A DNA stretch of 64,000 bases from Symsagittifera roscoffensis (Eukaryota; Xenacoelomorpha; Acoela; Convolutidae), in NCBI RefSeq assembly GCF_963678635.1, contig NC_087066.1, forward strand, positions 47,093,129 to 47,157,128. The letters are read 5' to 3'. A program made the translations under genes and the position numbers. Position 1 is the first letter of the stretch, and the number at the start of each line of letters is the position of its first letter. The notes beneath the pieces were generated by a model. That model saw only the letters and a program-made list of their open reading frames with translations, was not told the origin of the DNA and searched no databases. Below are positions 31,073-41,900 of the stretch, piece after piece.

Positions 31073-31986
31073 TATGACATTCGATCAGAAAGGACAAAAC
31101 TGCAGATTCGGTGATTTCGAATAGTTAGCAGCTAACCTTCCGAACTGACAGTTTTGAGAGATTAGTGATGTTATTGGGACGATTAGTCAAACGGTGAAGC
31201 TCAAGATATTCTGCTATTTTGAAATTTTAAAAATTCGAACTGAGAAGTCGTACTTCCAGGAAACGGCAAAAACCGCCATTTTGGAAGAAAAACCAGAAGA
31301 AAATCTAAACAACAATAGTTGCGATGAAGATAATTACAAAAAAATCGTAAATCAGAATCGAAGAAAAAGCAGAGTTAGCGGAGACCGCTCCGAGTTGCAA
31401 CGATTGTGTCGCTACAATAGTTGCAAGGCCGTTCACAACAACGGTGAAGGGTAGAAAAACAGCCTTCCGGAAAGAAGATAAGGGCGTTATTTCCCCGGAT
31501 TCAGGAATCCGGAGGGGTCTCGGGATTTGAACTAAAACTGTTTTATATAAACTTTTAGCTTCCCGGTTATGTCTTGAATTGAATTTATTTAACATCTGAT
31601 TTCATTTTACGACGATGAGAAGCTAGTAGTTGGGGGAAAGGTTGATCCATCTTCGACGGAGATGATGATTTTTATCTACTGAACAAAAACAATAGTATTA
31701 TAATAAGTAGTAGTAGCCCTGTTTTTAGGAGTGACCTCGTGGTCTGGGGATACTGAGACCCAGCAATGAGCTCAATGATTTTTCGTGTAATTAAGTTAAT
31801 TTGAGCGTTCTGGTCGAAGCCGGAGGACAGTAACGTTTTTGTCGACCCGATGTTAGAAAGACCACCAAAAGAACTGGCTTTGGTAGAGACGGTGAAAAGC
31901 ACGTAGAGCTCTGTTTAGACGTTGGCTAGTCGTCTTAGAAGCTAGCTTTATTTTCCGTCGTTATGTACTTCCGGGCGAATGTTACA
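31073..31986 (+). repeat. 3' LTR
   Basis: This 914-bp copy of the 5' LTR begins TATGACATTCG (three substitutions from the 5' copy) and ends CGGGCGAATGTTACA. It retains the TATA-like box at 31541-31551, the CCGGAGGGGTC motif at about 31509 and the antisense ORF at 31672-31902. It carries 25 extra bases at about 31650-31677. Confidence 0.85.
31672..31902 (-). CDS. Antisense LTR ORF with hydrophobic segment (3' copy)
   Basis: A 76-codon minus-strand ORF corresponds to the one at 7919-8212. The start and first 37 residues appear the same. The middle differs at several residues, and the hydrophobic run LLLLIIILLFLFSR is kept. It ends earlier because of the 25-bp length difference between the LTRs. 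Confidence 0.3.
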   Translation of the reverse strand: MLFTVSTKASSFGGLSNIGSTKTLLSSGFDQNAQINLITRKIIELIAGSQYPQTTRSLLKTGLLLLIIILLFLFSR

Positions 31987-32412
31987 CGAAAGCTTTGTCA
32001 ACAATTCGTCTACAGTTGATTATGAGGCACGACTGAGGCATTCGGAATCTGGAGTTCACGCTTTAGCAGCCCTTTCTTTGATGCGAAAGTTTTCAACCCC
32101 ATGCCAGATTATGGCTAAAACTGCCTGAAGACGCATACAAATATCACGAAACGCTTCAGACCTCTCAATTTTCACGGAATATCACGCAACACTTAAAACC
32201 GCGAAACGCAAATATCAGCAAGTAATTCTAAACGTAGAGCAGAGTAGCTTCTGCCCGTTAATTTCCGGATGCACGGGTGGCGCTGCTCCAACACCACGCG
32301 GACGATGCAGCGATTAGCCGAGCACAGTGACAAAAGACAAAGTTTCCCTGAAATTGCTAAACTATCCAAGAACATAGATAAGCGTCGCGCTCCTCAGGAG
32401 CTCCATACTGCC
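31987..32412 (+). pseudogene. RT-associated C-terminal domain, 3' half
   Basis: Directly after the 3' LTR the interrupted gene resumes: SFVNNSSTVDYEARL (about 31993-32037), FFDAKVFNPMPDYG (about 32075-32115), YQQVILNVEQSSFCPLISGC (about 32213-32270), TRTMQRLAEHSDKRQ (about 32296-32340) and ISVALLRSSIL (about 32378-32412). Frames change several times, so it was dead or has died since. Together with 6850-7407 it restores the order expected for the family, with roughly half a dozen residues missing at the junction. Confidence 0.65.
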
Positions 32413-32884
32413 AAAGTTCAATTTACCTACAACTATTTTGTAGAGGTAGGACGGCTAAGATTAATTAACATTACGACGATGCATTCAATGCTGATATATG
32501 ACTTTATTGATACAAGGATAGAAAACGCTGGTATGACCCTATCCAGCTTGTGCACCGAACCTAACTAAACGGAAGGACCCCTTTTGTATTTTTATCAATC
32601 AGAAGGAAACCACTCGACGTAACTTGAAATAATAAAATTCTCTTCTACAAGCTATGAAACTGAAAGATATCACTAGATATCTTTCTGATTCTATTGAATT
32701 GGATAAAGAAGTCTTTTTAATTAGTTCAATCTTTATTCTACGAGCGTCTTCTTTACGCTCCTACGAAGTCTTGTTTTCAATTCTTCGCTTCACTCCGTTA
32801 TATTTCGTGGCAATGTGTCCTTGAAAACCGAACTACCAAACGCTACTGGATTAAACAAGTTTTTTGCCTCTGTTTTCCTTGAAC

Positions 32885-34520
32885 TTGCTTCCATGTATGA
32901 ATGCTCAAATCCTTTCAGATTTTGCGATATGATTTTTTTCATGAATTTTTCATCAAAAAATTTCGGGAACCCAAGTTTGTAGAAAAATAACGTAATTCGA
33001 AACTCCCAACCCGTTAGTTAGAAGCTGTCAGAGTAGTCTGAGGGCTGTCAATGATTCATCTAAATTTGACTGCTAAATTCTTTTTGGTTTCTAAGATATG
33101 GCATTTATCAATGTTTTTCACGCTTCCGATTAACAAGCGTGATCATATCGGGGTATAGACTTTTTCGGGTTAACATCTTGCTGAACAGAATCAAATGAAT
33201 CACTGGGTATATTGGTTCACAATGAGTCCAAACTTTTAGCGGGTTCCATCACATTTATTCGAATCTGAGCAGGACCTGTTTTTTTAAACGGAAAAAATGT
33301 CGTTTCAAAAAAGTTGTCATTTTATAATTTTGTCTGCTTATGTTTTGTCGGCTTAGTTGCGACATCATAGAATTTTTACTGAGTGCTGTTTTGATTACTG
33401 TGTTTTATGAACGGAAGGGCCCTTTTTATAATTTACTTTTTCATTTACTCCTGCAAATTATATTTCTACTAACGCTGGTTTCTTATAATTTCCTTTTCGT
33501 TTTTTTTTTCGGCCAAAATAAATTCGGATTGTTTTTTGGATTTTTTTGGATTGCTAATCTAATTTTGGGTAGTTCAATTGAACCATAAATTGCACTCAGT
33601 AAACATTTAGTCGTATTTCAAGCAAAACCTCAGCCAGAATTGCAACGCCGTACAAAACGAAAAAAGTCTTGTACAAAGTTTTGTGTTGTAATAGACCAAA
33701 TGCATCATACAAAGCACGAGCGGTTGTCAAAATCCGCCTGTACAAATCGAAAATTATCAAATTTTTTTTTCTAATGCATGACCGTGAGTAGCAGTCTCAA
33801 GGGCCTCAATCAACTTATTTGAAAATTTCCTAAGTGGTGTCCTAAACTGGATGGGGCCGATTGTGAATCAAATTACAAAGATTTGATGATTAAGGCCAAA
33901 GTTACTTGAAAATTTCCTAAGTGGAGTCCTAAACTAAATGGAGCGAATTGTGAATCAAATTACGAAGATTTGATGATTAAGGCCAAAGTTTTTTCAATAA
34001 CATTGTTCATACAATTCCTGAATCTGCTCTATCTGTTAAAAATTTAGACTAAACTTCCTGGTCAGATTGACTTGGGTTTCATCGAAACAAAAAGCAAGAT
34101 CCCGTTCTACAAAATTTATTCTTCGAAAACTTGGGAATGAGAAACGAAGATCAATTTTTACGCATCGAAAGTGTAGACTAGCATATCATATAACCAATGA
34201 AATAGATTTTCTCAATCCGAAACATAAGGTTGAGAACATCACTCTCTCAGAAACAAAAAAGAGAGACTGCTGAATTACTTTTAACGGTTCTGCTTCACAA
34301 ATTTCAATGATAACTGTATACAGCTGGCAGTTGGCATGCAACTGTCAAAAGTTAAGATCACTTGAAAAAATTTTCGATGAAAATTAGGGAGCCAAAACAA
34401 ACTAGGCCATAAACTACGTTCCGAATGAAATCATTAAAAAACATTTTGAAATCATAAAACAATAATTTTTTTAAAATTGGCCGTTTATTGTGTAAGCAGT
34501 TGAATTCAGAGTTGGCTTAT
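32885..34520 (+). repeat. Direct repeat A, copy 1
   Basis: It runs parallel to 35750-37245. Shared landmarks include ATGAATGCTCAAATCCTTTC, GTTAGTTAG..GCTGTCAG, the GAATCTGAGCAGGACCTGTT stretch (about 33262 and 36153), CTGCTTATGTTTTGTCGGCT (about 33333 and 36222) and GCATGCAACTGTCAA/GCATGCGAATGTCAA. Indels of up to 70 bp distinguish the copies. No terminal repeats or coding capacity are evident. Confidence 0.75.
33819..33990 (+). repeat. 86-bp tandem duplication inside repeat A copy 1
   Basis: Two adjacent units start TTGAAAATTTCCTAAGTGG (about 33819 and 33905) and end GATTAAGGCCAAAGTT. They differ at only a few bases. Copy 2 of repeat A has a single unit, so the duplication is younger than the repeat split. 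Confidence 0.8.
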
Positions 34521-35749
34521 TTCAAACAAAGGATGGTTTAAACATGTTTTAAACATTGTTTTATACACTTATTTCTTTCAGAATTTTTCTCATTGTTTTT
34601 TTTACTGAACCAAAAGTGAATCACAGGTTAGTGACAAGCTTTACCAGCCATCTTTTGAAGGCTCTGATCAGCATTGCACGTTCGTTGCACAGTTTGATGG
34701 GCTTTGTGCATTCTGACTTGACCAATAGACTAGCACCGGAGAAAATGGGGAGGTACTGCTATGATAGTGGTCCCTTGAAAATAACCTGGTCCCTTGCTAA
34801 TAAGACACCTAGGGCTCAAATCGTCTTATAATTGTGATTTTGCAATTCTGAAAGGTGCCGCAGTATATTTTCTAACCAATTCTCTGTTTCGTTACTTCGT
34901 AGAACCTCCCTCTTTACCTTTTTAAGGTGGAATTTTCAAAAAGACTCCTAACCTTGAGTTATGATGACAAATAAGTTATAAATAACCCCATTATGGTTGT
35001 TTAACCGTAAAATAAGTTGGATTGAGCTAATTTCTTGATATAAAGAAGATAGTTCAAGATTTTTGAAATGAATAATTTAAACACAAATTAGTTTTCAAAA
35101 TTATAACATGCGAAATGCATGCAGGACCCGTCTATCATTGTTGCTTTTTCGTGGGACCACTATATCATAGTAGTAACAATGGTTAAGTTAGTTTTCAGCG
35201 TAAGAGTGCTTAACGGATAATTTTATAATTATTTTTTTTTCGTACTGAGAATATTTTGCTCTGAGATAATAAGGTGATTTAAACATGTTTAAAACGTTTT
35301 AAATACTTAAAATATTTGTTTTTCTGAAAAGATACCCTATCTTGCCACAACTGGTTGGATTTAAAAGCGAAGAAAAACAGCGAAGAATTGAAAAATTTTA
35401 GAAATCTACAAAAACAACAACTCTAATTGATATTTAAAAAATTCAACATTTTTCTCACAAGACTGCTGTTCCAGATAATATATTATATATTTATATTTGG
35501 GCTTTACTATCTCGCCATGTTTAAGGTTTTTCATTGTTTTTTAAGCATTTTTCCTCCAGGTTTTGCAATTTTTTCCTCCAATTATGAAAACCCAAATATT
35601 GTTAGTTTCAGAGATTAGACCAAGTTTTACAAAAGTTTCAAATTTGTTCGAAGAACTTTGATATTAAAAAGTTCACGAAGATTGAACTTCCCAACCTAAT
35701 TGTGAGACAACTTTTTTTCTCAGGGTTCTCTCAGGCACTGCGAAAGTTG

Positions 35750-37245
35750 CTTCCAAATATGAATGCTCAAATCCTTTCAGTTTTTTTGTCAGGGACATGA
35801 CGTTTCTTATGGTTTTTCAAAAAAAAACTTTCAGGAAACTTAGATTTAAAAAACTAACGAAATTCGAAATTCCCAACCCGGTAGTTAGGTGCTGTCAGGG
35901 TAGTCTCAGGGCTATCAACTTTTCGTCGAAATTTGACTGCTAAAGTCTTTATGGTTTTCAAGATATGACATTATTCAATATTTTTCACACTCCGATTCAA
36001 ATCGGAGTATAGAATTTTTTTTCGGGTTAACATCTGCTCAGCAGCATCAATTGTTAATTTGTTTCATAATGAAACCAAACTCTTAGCCGTTCCAATCACA
36101 TTTATTGTTGAGTTAACGATTACGCGTGGGCGAGCAGAGTTTCTGGCTTCGAATCTGAGCAGGACCTGTTTTTTTTAAACGGGAAATATTCCGTTTAAAA
36201 AAACTTGTCAGCTTATAATTTGTCTGCTTATGTTTTGTCGGCTTAGTTGCCACATCATAGATATTTTGCTTTGTGCTTTTTTCCTTGTTGTATTTTGTGT
36301 TCCCATTTAATCCTGCAATTTATAATTTGGCTAAGACTGATTTCGTATATTTTCTTTTTTTGGTCTTTCTTCGCTTGGAAAATTTTTCGGCCAATGTGAT
36401 TTCGGATTATTTTTTTAGGTTGCTAACCTAATTTTAGGTCATTCAACAGAACCATAATTAAATTGCACTCAGTAAAACATTTGGGCGTCTTTCAAGCAAA
36501 ACCTCGGCCAGAATTGCAACGCTGACAAAAAACGGAAAAAAGGTAACAACGATTTTTGTTGTAATAGAAAAAGTGTATCATACAAAGCACGAGCATTTGT
36601 CAAAATCCGCCTCTACAAATCGAAGATTGTCTCATTTTTATTTTGTGCATCACCGTGTGTATCAGTCTCGAGAGCCTGAATCAACGAACCTGAAAACTTC
36701 CTAAAAGTTGTCATAAAATGGATTAGGCTGATAGCTTATCAAACAAACTACAAGGAATTTATGATGTAAGCCAAATTTCTTTCATTAATATTGTTCATAC
36801 AACTCGTGAAATTGCTCTAACTGTCGAAATTTTGGACTAAATTTTCTGATCAGATTGACTTACAACTCATCGAAAACAACCGAAATTATCAAAAATGAAA
36901 ATTAGCCAATCATCTGACCGATGAAATAAGTTTCTACAATCCAAAACAGGATTAAGAACATCAGTCTCTCATAAACATAGTAGTGAGACTGTTGAGTTTT
37001 TTTTTGTCATTTATATCACAATTTTTATGCAGCTAGAAACGGTATGCAGCTGGAAATTTGCATGCGAATGTCAACTTTTACGAAACACTTGGAGAATTTA
37101 TCAAAAAAATTTGGAGAGCCAAACCACAATGTGCCATGGTCTATGTTCCGACTGAAAACTTCTTTAAAAAACTATTAGAAATAATTAACAAAATGTTTAT
37201 AAACTGATTCTTTAATGGGTAAACTATTGGATTCAGTGTTTGCAT
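35750..37245 (+). repeat. Direct repeat A, copy 2
   Basis: Second long copy of repeat A; see copy 1 for shared landmarks. Short related pieces recur at about 44440-44720 and at the start of the 60.3-kb tandem array (GAGATATGACGTTTT and GGGTGCTGTCAG segments), so A belongs to a dispersed family. Confidence 0.7.
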
Positions 37246-38017
37246 GTTTCTAATTTCTCAAAAAGTTTCAGAAACATTATGATTTTCTCAAATTTCACAA
37301 AATTTAAAATTGCCATTTCTATAATGAGGCGCTGTCAGATTACTCTCAAGGTTTGCGAATTTTGCCTTCTCAAATGGCTGCTCTAAACTTTAATTTTTGC
37401 AATAACGTTTTTTTTGTGATTTTGTTTCAAAAGTTTTCAGAAAACTTTAATCATCCCAATGCAACTCAAAGTTCCCATCCCCAATGCTTTTATTTTCGGT
37501 ATATGAATTTATTAATGATTTTTTCAAAAAATTTTCTTAGTTGCCACATCTTAGAATTTTTCCCGTATGCAGTTTTCATTGTAGTTTCTTTTCAGTTACT
37601 CTTGCAGTTTGTAATTCTTTTAACCTTGACTCCGTACTCTAGTGGAGAAAATTAAATGCAAGTTTCAGGTTATTGTTCCGATTATAGTGCGATTTATTGC
37701 GTACTTATAACACGCGTAAGATGTTAATCAATGCGTTGATTTACGTTGAAGATGAATCAATTTAATCTTATTATCACAGTACGGTGTAGGCTAAACATCT
37801 CCTTAGTATTAAACATAGCGTATGGGTGGATAAAATGAAAAAAAAATCTTGTCAATTATTTTGTCAATACCTTAAGTGCAGTCGGAACTTTCAGGGCTTC
37901 GCCCTGATACACGAACAGTCTTGTTACTCTCTAGCAGCCTATTCTACGGACCATTTTGGACAAAATTTTCTTTGAATTTTAACAAAATTCTTACATTCGA
38001 GCAAAAGTTTTTTAGGA

Positions 38018-38335
38018 TGCAAAACTCAGTGCAGATGGTGAGTGACAACTGGCATTTTCAGACCCGGAAAAAACTGGTAAGTCCTTGAAACAAAACTTTG
38101 ATAATTTCATAGAGGGCAACTTTGATCACAGTCTCTTGATCTTTGTAAAAATTTTGTTTAAATTCCACGTGAAAGTTGTCCAAAATCATCCGTGAAAACG
38201 CATTTTAGATGCATTGTTTGATTCAATCTTATACTGCTTAGATTTTAATTAACTTGTTTTCCAAAAAAATTTCAGAGAGAAAAACATGAATTTGCGCTTA
38301 ATTTTGCCGACTAGTGTATATTTTCTTCTTTTTTG
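38018..38335 (+). repeat. Dispersed repeat B, copy 1
   Basis: It shares AGTGCAG.TGGTGA, CTGGCATTTTCAG, AGGGCAGCT/AGGGCAACT and GAGAGAAAAAC.TGA.TTTGCG in the same order with 47115-47360. About 100 bases of unrelated sequence are inserted in this copy. Confidence 0.55.
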
Positions 38336-38625
38336 CTTAAACAATTTTTGGGCCGAACTGAATTCGGCTTATATTTTTGGGAACCATAATATGCATGCTT
38401 TCCTCCGAATCGCACGAAACGTTAAAAATTGCCGAATGGAATTGATAGTTTAATGATTTTCATGACAACAATTTTATTTTCGCTCCATTATTGTTTTTGA
38501 GTTTTGGACTTGTGTTTCGCAAATGAAACATTATTCCAGATAACATTTTTAAGTGATTTTTCCGAAAATTTTTCTGTTTTGTTAGTTTATTTTTCTGTCT
38601 GCTAATGTGATATGTTTGTGGTATC

Positions 38626-38640
38626 GCTTCGCCTCTGTGT
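38626..38640 (+). repeat. 15-bp repeat GCTTCGCCTCTGTGT
   Basis: An identical 15-mer occurs at 38626-38640, 40449-40463 and 45403-45417, each in GC-rich islands within AT-rich sequence and twice next to a palindrome (GCGAAGCTTCGC at about 40444). It is probably the end of a small mobile repeat. Confidence 0.4.
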
Positions 38641-38813
38641 TGCTTCGCCTCTCAGGTTTCTTTTAATTGGCTTAGGGGTAACGCCTTTGCCTTTGCATCC
38701 TAAGGTATGGTTTTGGTTTAGAAAAAGTTGACATCATTCTGTGGGCATTGAGGAACAAAAGTTTCAGAAATATCTGCGGCTCATCAATAATAAGCTGAAT
38801 GATAATTACTTTC

Positions 38814-38815
38814 AG
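38814..38815 (+). promoter_or_regulatory. Splice acceptor (cis 5'UTR or trans-splice) before NAA15 start
   Basis: TAATTACTTTCAG ends at 38815, 35 bases upstream of the NAA15 ATG at 38851. A pyrimidine-rich tract with AG so close to the start codon fits a spliced-leader acceptor or a 5'UTR intron. Confidence 0.4.
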
Positions 38816-38850
38816 ATTGTGTTTGTCATCTGTATGTGTCTTTTTGAACT

Positions 38851-38913
38851 ATGTCCGGAAACAACTCTCAAACGCTTCCTGCGAAGGAAAATACTCTTTT
38901 CAAAAAGTTGATG
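38851..38913 (+). CDS. NAA15: NAA15 exon 1
   Basis: Residues 1-21, [17 protein letters not shown] and four more. [10 protein letters not shown] matches the conserved N-terminus (P-x-K-E-x-x-L-F-K). The donor is GTAAAAG, phase 0. Confidence 0.85.
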
Positions 38914-41900
38914 GTAAAAGCAGATTTGACAAAATTTTTATTCAAATAATTGGGCTTCATGTTAACTGCTTTTTTTGTCTAGAAATCATGTGAACAGAAG
39001 CAATACAAAAATGGGTTGAAACTTGTTAAACAGATTCTTGGAAATCCAAATTGCGCACAACATGGAGGTATGTTCATAAGTAGTCCCCGTCTTTCTTTTC
39101 TATTGCGGCCAAGGTTATGTTCATCAGGCTTACTGTTGTTCTAGAAACTATTGCCATGAAAGGTTTGATATTCAGCTGCATTGGCAAAAAGACAGAAGCA
39201 AGAGAGCTTGTTAAACAGGGACTATTGTTCAATTTAAAAAGTCACGTTTGCTGGCATGTATCTGGGTTAATTGAGAGATCAGACAGGAATTACGAGAAAG
39301 CCATCAAATGCTACATCAATGCCTTAAAATGGGATAAGGTAAAACCTTTTTCATTGAACGCTCGCTCATTTTAACATTGTTTGTTCTCTATGAATTTTTG
39401 ACACTGAAATGTTTATCTTTAACCAAAAAGTTAAACTTTCGTGTTATAGGAAAATCTACAAATTTTGAGAGATCTGTCGATGCTACAAGTGCACATAAGG
39501 GATTTAAATGCCTTCAAAGAGACCAGATATACCCTACTAGGCTTAAGACCAAGTCATCGCGTTAATTGGATTGCATATGCCATTGCCCATCATCTACTGA
39601 AAGAGTACGACGTTGCAATCAAACTTCTGGATCAACTCAGAGTTATGGACACGGTTTGTTGGCTTTTTTCTTGGAAAAACATTTTATAAATACCAATGTT
39701 TAAGGCAAAAAGGTATGTATGATTTAATCAACAACCAAACTTATCAATTCCAGGAAAGAAACTTCGAGTACAGTGAACTCCTGCTGTATCAAAATACAAT
39801 CTATCAAGAAGCTGGATATGTGGACGCGGCTCTGAAGCACTTGAACGAAAATAGCGAGCACATAGTTGACAAACTGGCATTGACAGAATATAAATGTGAG
39901 TACTGGAAATCAATGAACCAAATGTCTGCTGTATGTTTTCCTCTCGGATAAAAACTCAATGAAATTTTAGTTAAAACGTTTTTTTTTGCAATGATGCGAT
40001 AACCTCAATCTATATGACCCTTGCGATAAGCGAGGGTGTTGCAACCGGGTTCTAGACTTTTTTCCCGTAAATAACCTTGATCACAGGATGACTCAAATTG
40101 GTGTCATCTCTAATTCTCGTATTTCGTCAACTAAGAGACAAATTTTAAGCATATCTGAATTTAAACATGTAAAAACTGTAAAAGCGTTCATTGAAAGTGG
40201 AAACTGTTCACTTATTTGGTGGCACTTTGGCTATAATCACGATCAAGCATTGGAAATTTCATAGCATCTGTTTTCTGCTTTGTTTGAAGCTAGCGTTTGT
40301 GAATAATCAAGCGTCATATTTTCTAGGTCGCAGATCGACTCCGAGAAGTAGCCGCATTTTTACTAATTTGAGGCTTATTGCTACTTTTTTTAATTGCAAT
40401 TTATAGAGCTGCTTTTTGTCGTGTTCTCGTTAGTGATTGTGAAGCGAAGCTTCGCCTCTGTGTAAATATCTGCCTTTCTTTTTTTAAAGAATATGTGCCT
40501 TTCTTTTTTTCACGTGTGAGAGCAAGTGACTTGTAATCGAGAACTACACTTTTTCCCCTTTACAACTTTTCTGACACTTTATGCTCGCAATGTCTGCTGC
40601 TGCTCAGCCATGCTCAATCTCCTAAAAATTCAATTTAAGCTGTTTCTTAGTTCAGTTGAAGTATTAATTAATTGTTTTAATATATATTTTTTTATTTTCG
40701 TCTCAACTTGTCCGTTCTTTTTTTCAAGTACACCTCGTATTATCTTGTACGCTTATCAATAATATTCTTTCCAAAGCTTAGGTTTTTAAATAATGATTTA
40801 AACAGTTTGTTTTGGTTTGGCAAAAACATGTATTATGAAAGCGTATGGGATATGGTTTTTATTTTTTATTTTTGTTTCTGACTGGATTTTTTGTTTTCAA
40901 TTTTCTCAAAAAAATTAGTTTTTCTCAAAAACGACTGTTTAGTTTTGCCAAAAGATAGTTTTAATGGAAAGACCGCTCGCTCCCTTGTGTGCCTGCATAT
41001 ACGCCTAGTCTCATAAGTGTTAAAGCAAAAACGTGTTTTTGATTTATTCGACAAACCAAACTTATCAATTTCAGGAAAGAAACTTTTAGTGTAGTGAACT
41101 TCTGTTGTGTCAAAATACATTTTATTAAGAAACTGGATATGTGGAGGCTCTGAAGCACCTTCGAAAAAGTCTTTTGGGGGCATTTTTGACCCAAATTTGG
41201 ATCAATCAAAAGCAGTCTCAAGGAAAGCTCCTCTGCATCAGCTGCTATGTCCATTTTTTCTCAAGAAACATCATGGTTCTCGGAAAAGTCGAATGTGAAA
41301 TTTTGAAATCAATGGAGATAACTAATTGTGAAAAGCTCCCCTGAATTAGCGGCTATGCCCAAGTTTATCTACCCAAAACGTCATCCTCCTCGAAAATGTC
41401 ATAATTGTGATTTTCGAACATTTTAAAAGTTTTCTGAGTTTTCGCAAAAACTACCCTCCCAAATCTGAGATTTTGAGTCAAATCGAATAAATAGGTTATT
41501 TAAAGTGCCCTTGTAGAAGCGGCTATAACCAAATTTTCAACACAAATGTTATGGACCTCGGAAAAGTCAATATTGTTGTCTCAAAAACTGCCCTCCTTGA
41601 TTTGAAATTTTGAGTTCAATCAAAAGAATGAGCTGCGAGAAACAAGTACATCAGTGGCTACGCCTAAATTTTTTCAGCACAAAAAGCTTTGGTCCTTGGG
41701 AAATTCATTTTTTGGTTTTTTGACTGGTGTTTGTAAACATTTTGACTTTTCTCGAAAACTACCCTCCCAAATCTGAGGTTTGGATTCAATCAAAAGATTG
41801 AGCCGTTGGAAGCTCCTAAGCCTATTGTTCAGCGGCTAAGCCTATTGTTTCGCACAAAAAGTTATATCTCAGAAATGTCCGTCTTTGAAACTTTCGAAGC

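Larger units (their letters stand above)
7408..31986 (+). mobile_element. Giant (24.6 kb) Ty3/gypsy-type LTR retrotransposon
   Basis: Two direct copies of an LTR-like sequence (7408-8295 and 31073-31986) bound a GC-richer interior. The 5' copy starts TGTAAC and ends GTTACA, a perfect terminal inverted repeat. The interior reads leader, gag, aspartic protease, RT, integrase, C-terminal tail, then a 9-kb second module with SGNH hydrolase and unknown ORFs. One broken gene occupies both flanks and continues across the insertion, which supports a single insertion unit. No clean target duplication is seen: the left flank ends GGCGA and the right begins CGAAA, sharing only CGA. The LTRs differ at roughly one base in ten to fifteen where I compared them by eye, so the insertion is old. 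RNase H is deleted, so it is not autonomous. Confidence 0.8.
32413..38815. other. AT-rich intergenic region
   Basis: No gene is supported over 6.4 kb. It holds two long diverged copies of one repeat (32885-34520 and 35750-37245), an 86-bp tandem duplication inside the first, and a 300-bp repeat (38018-38335) that recurs in intron 8 of NAA15. ORFs here are short and unrelated to anything I know. Confidence 0.5.

Noticed and set aside
39896-39951. Extension of NAA15 exon 5 to the GTATGT donor at 39931
   Set aside because: Would leave exon 6 in the wrong phase. The GTGAGT at 39896 gives a continuous frame and matches the family length.
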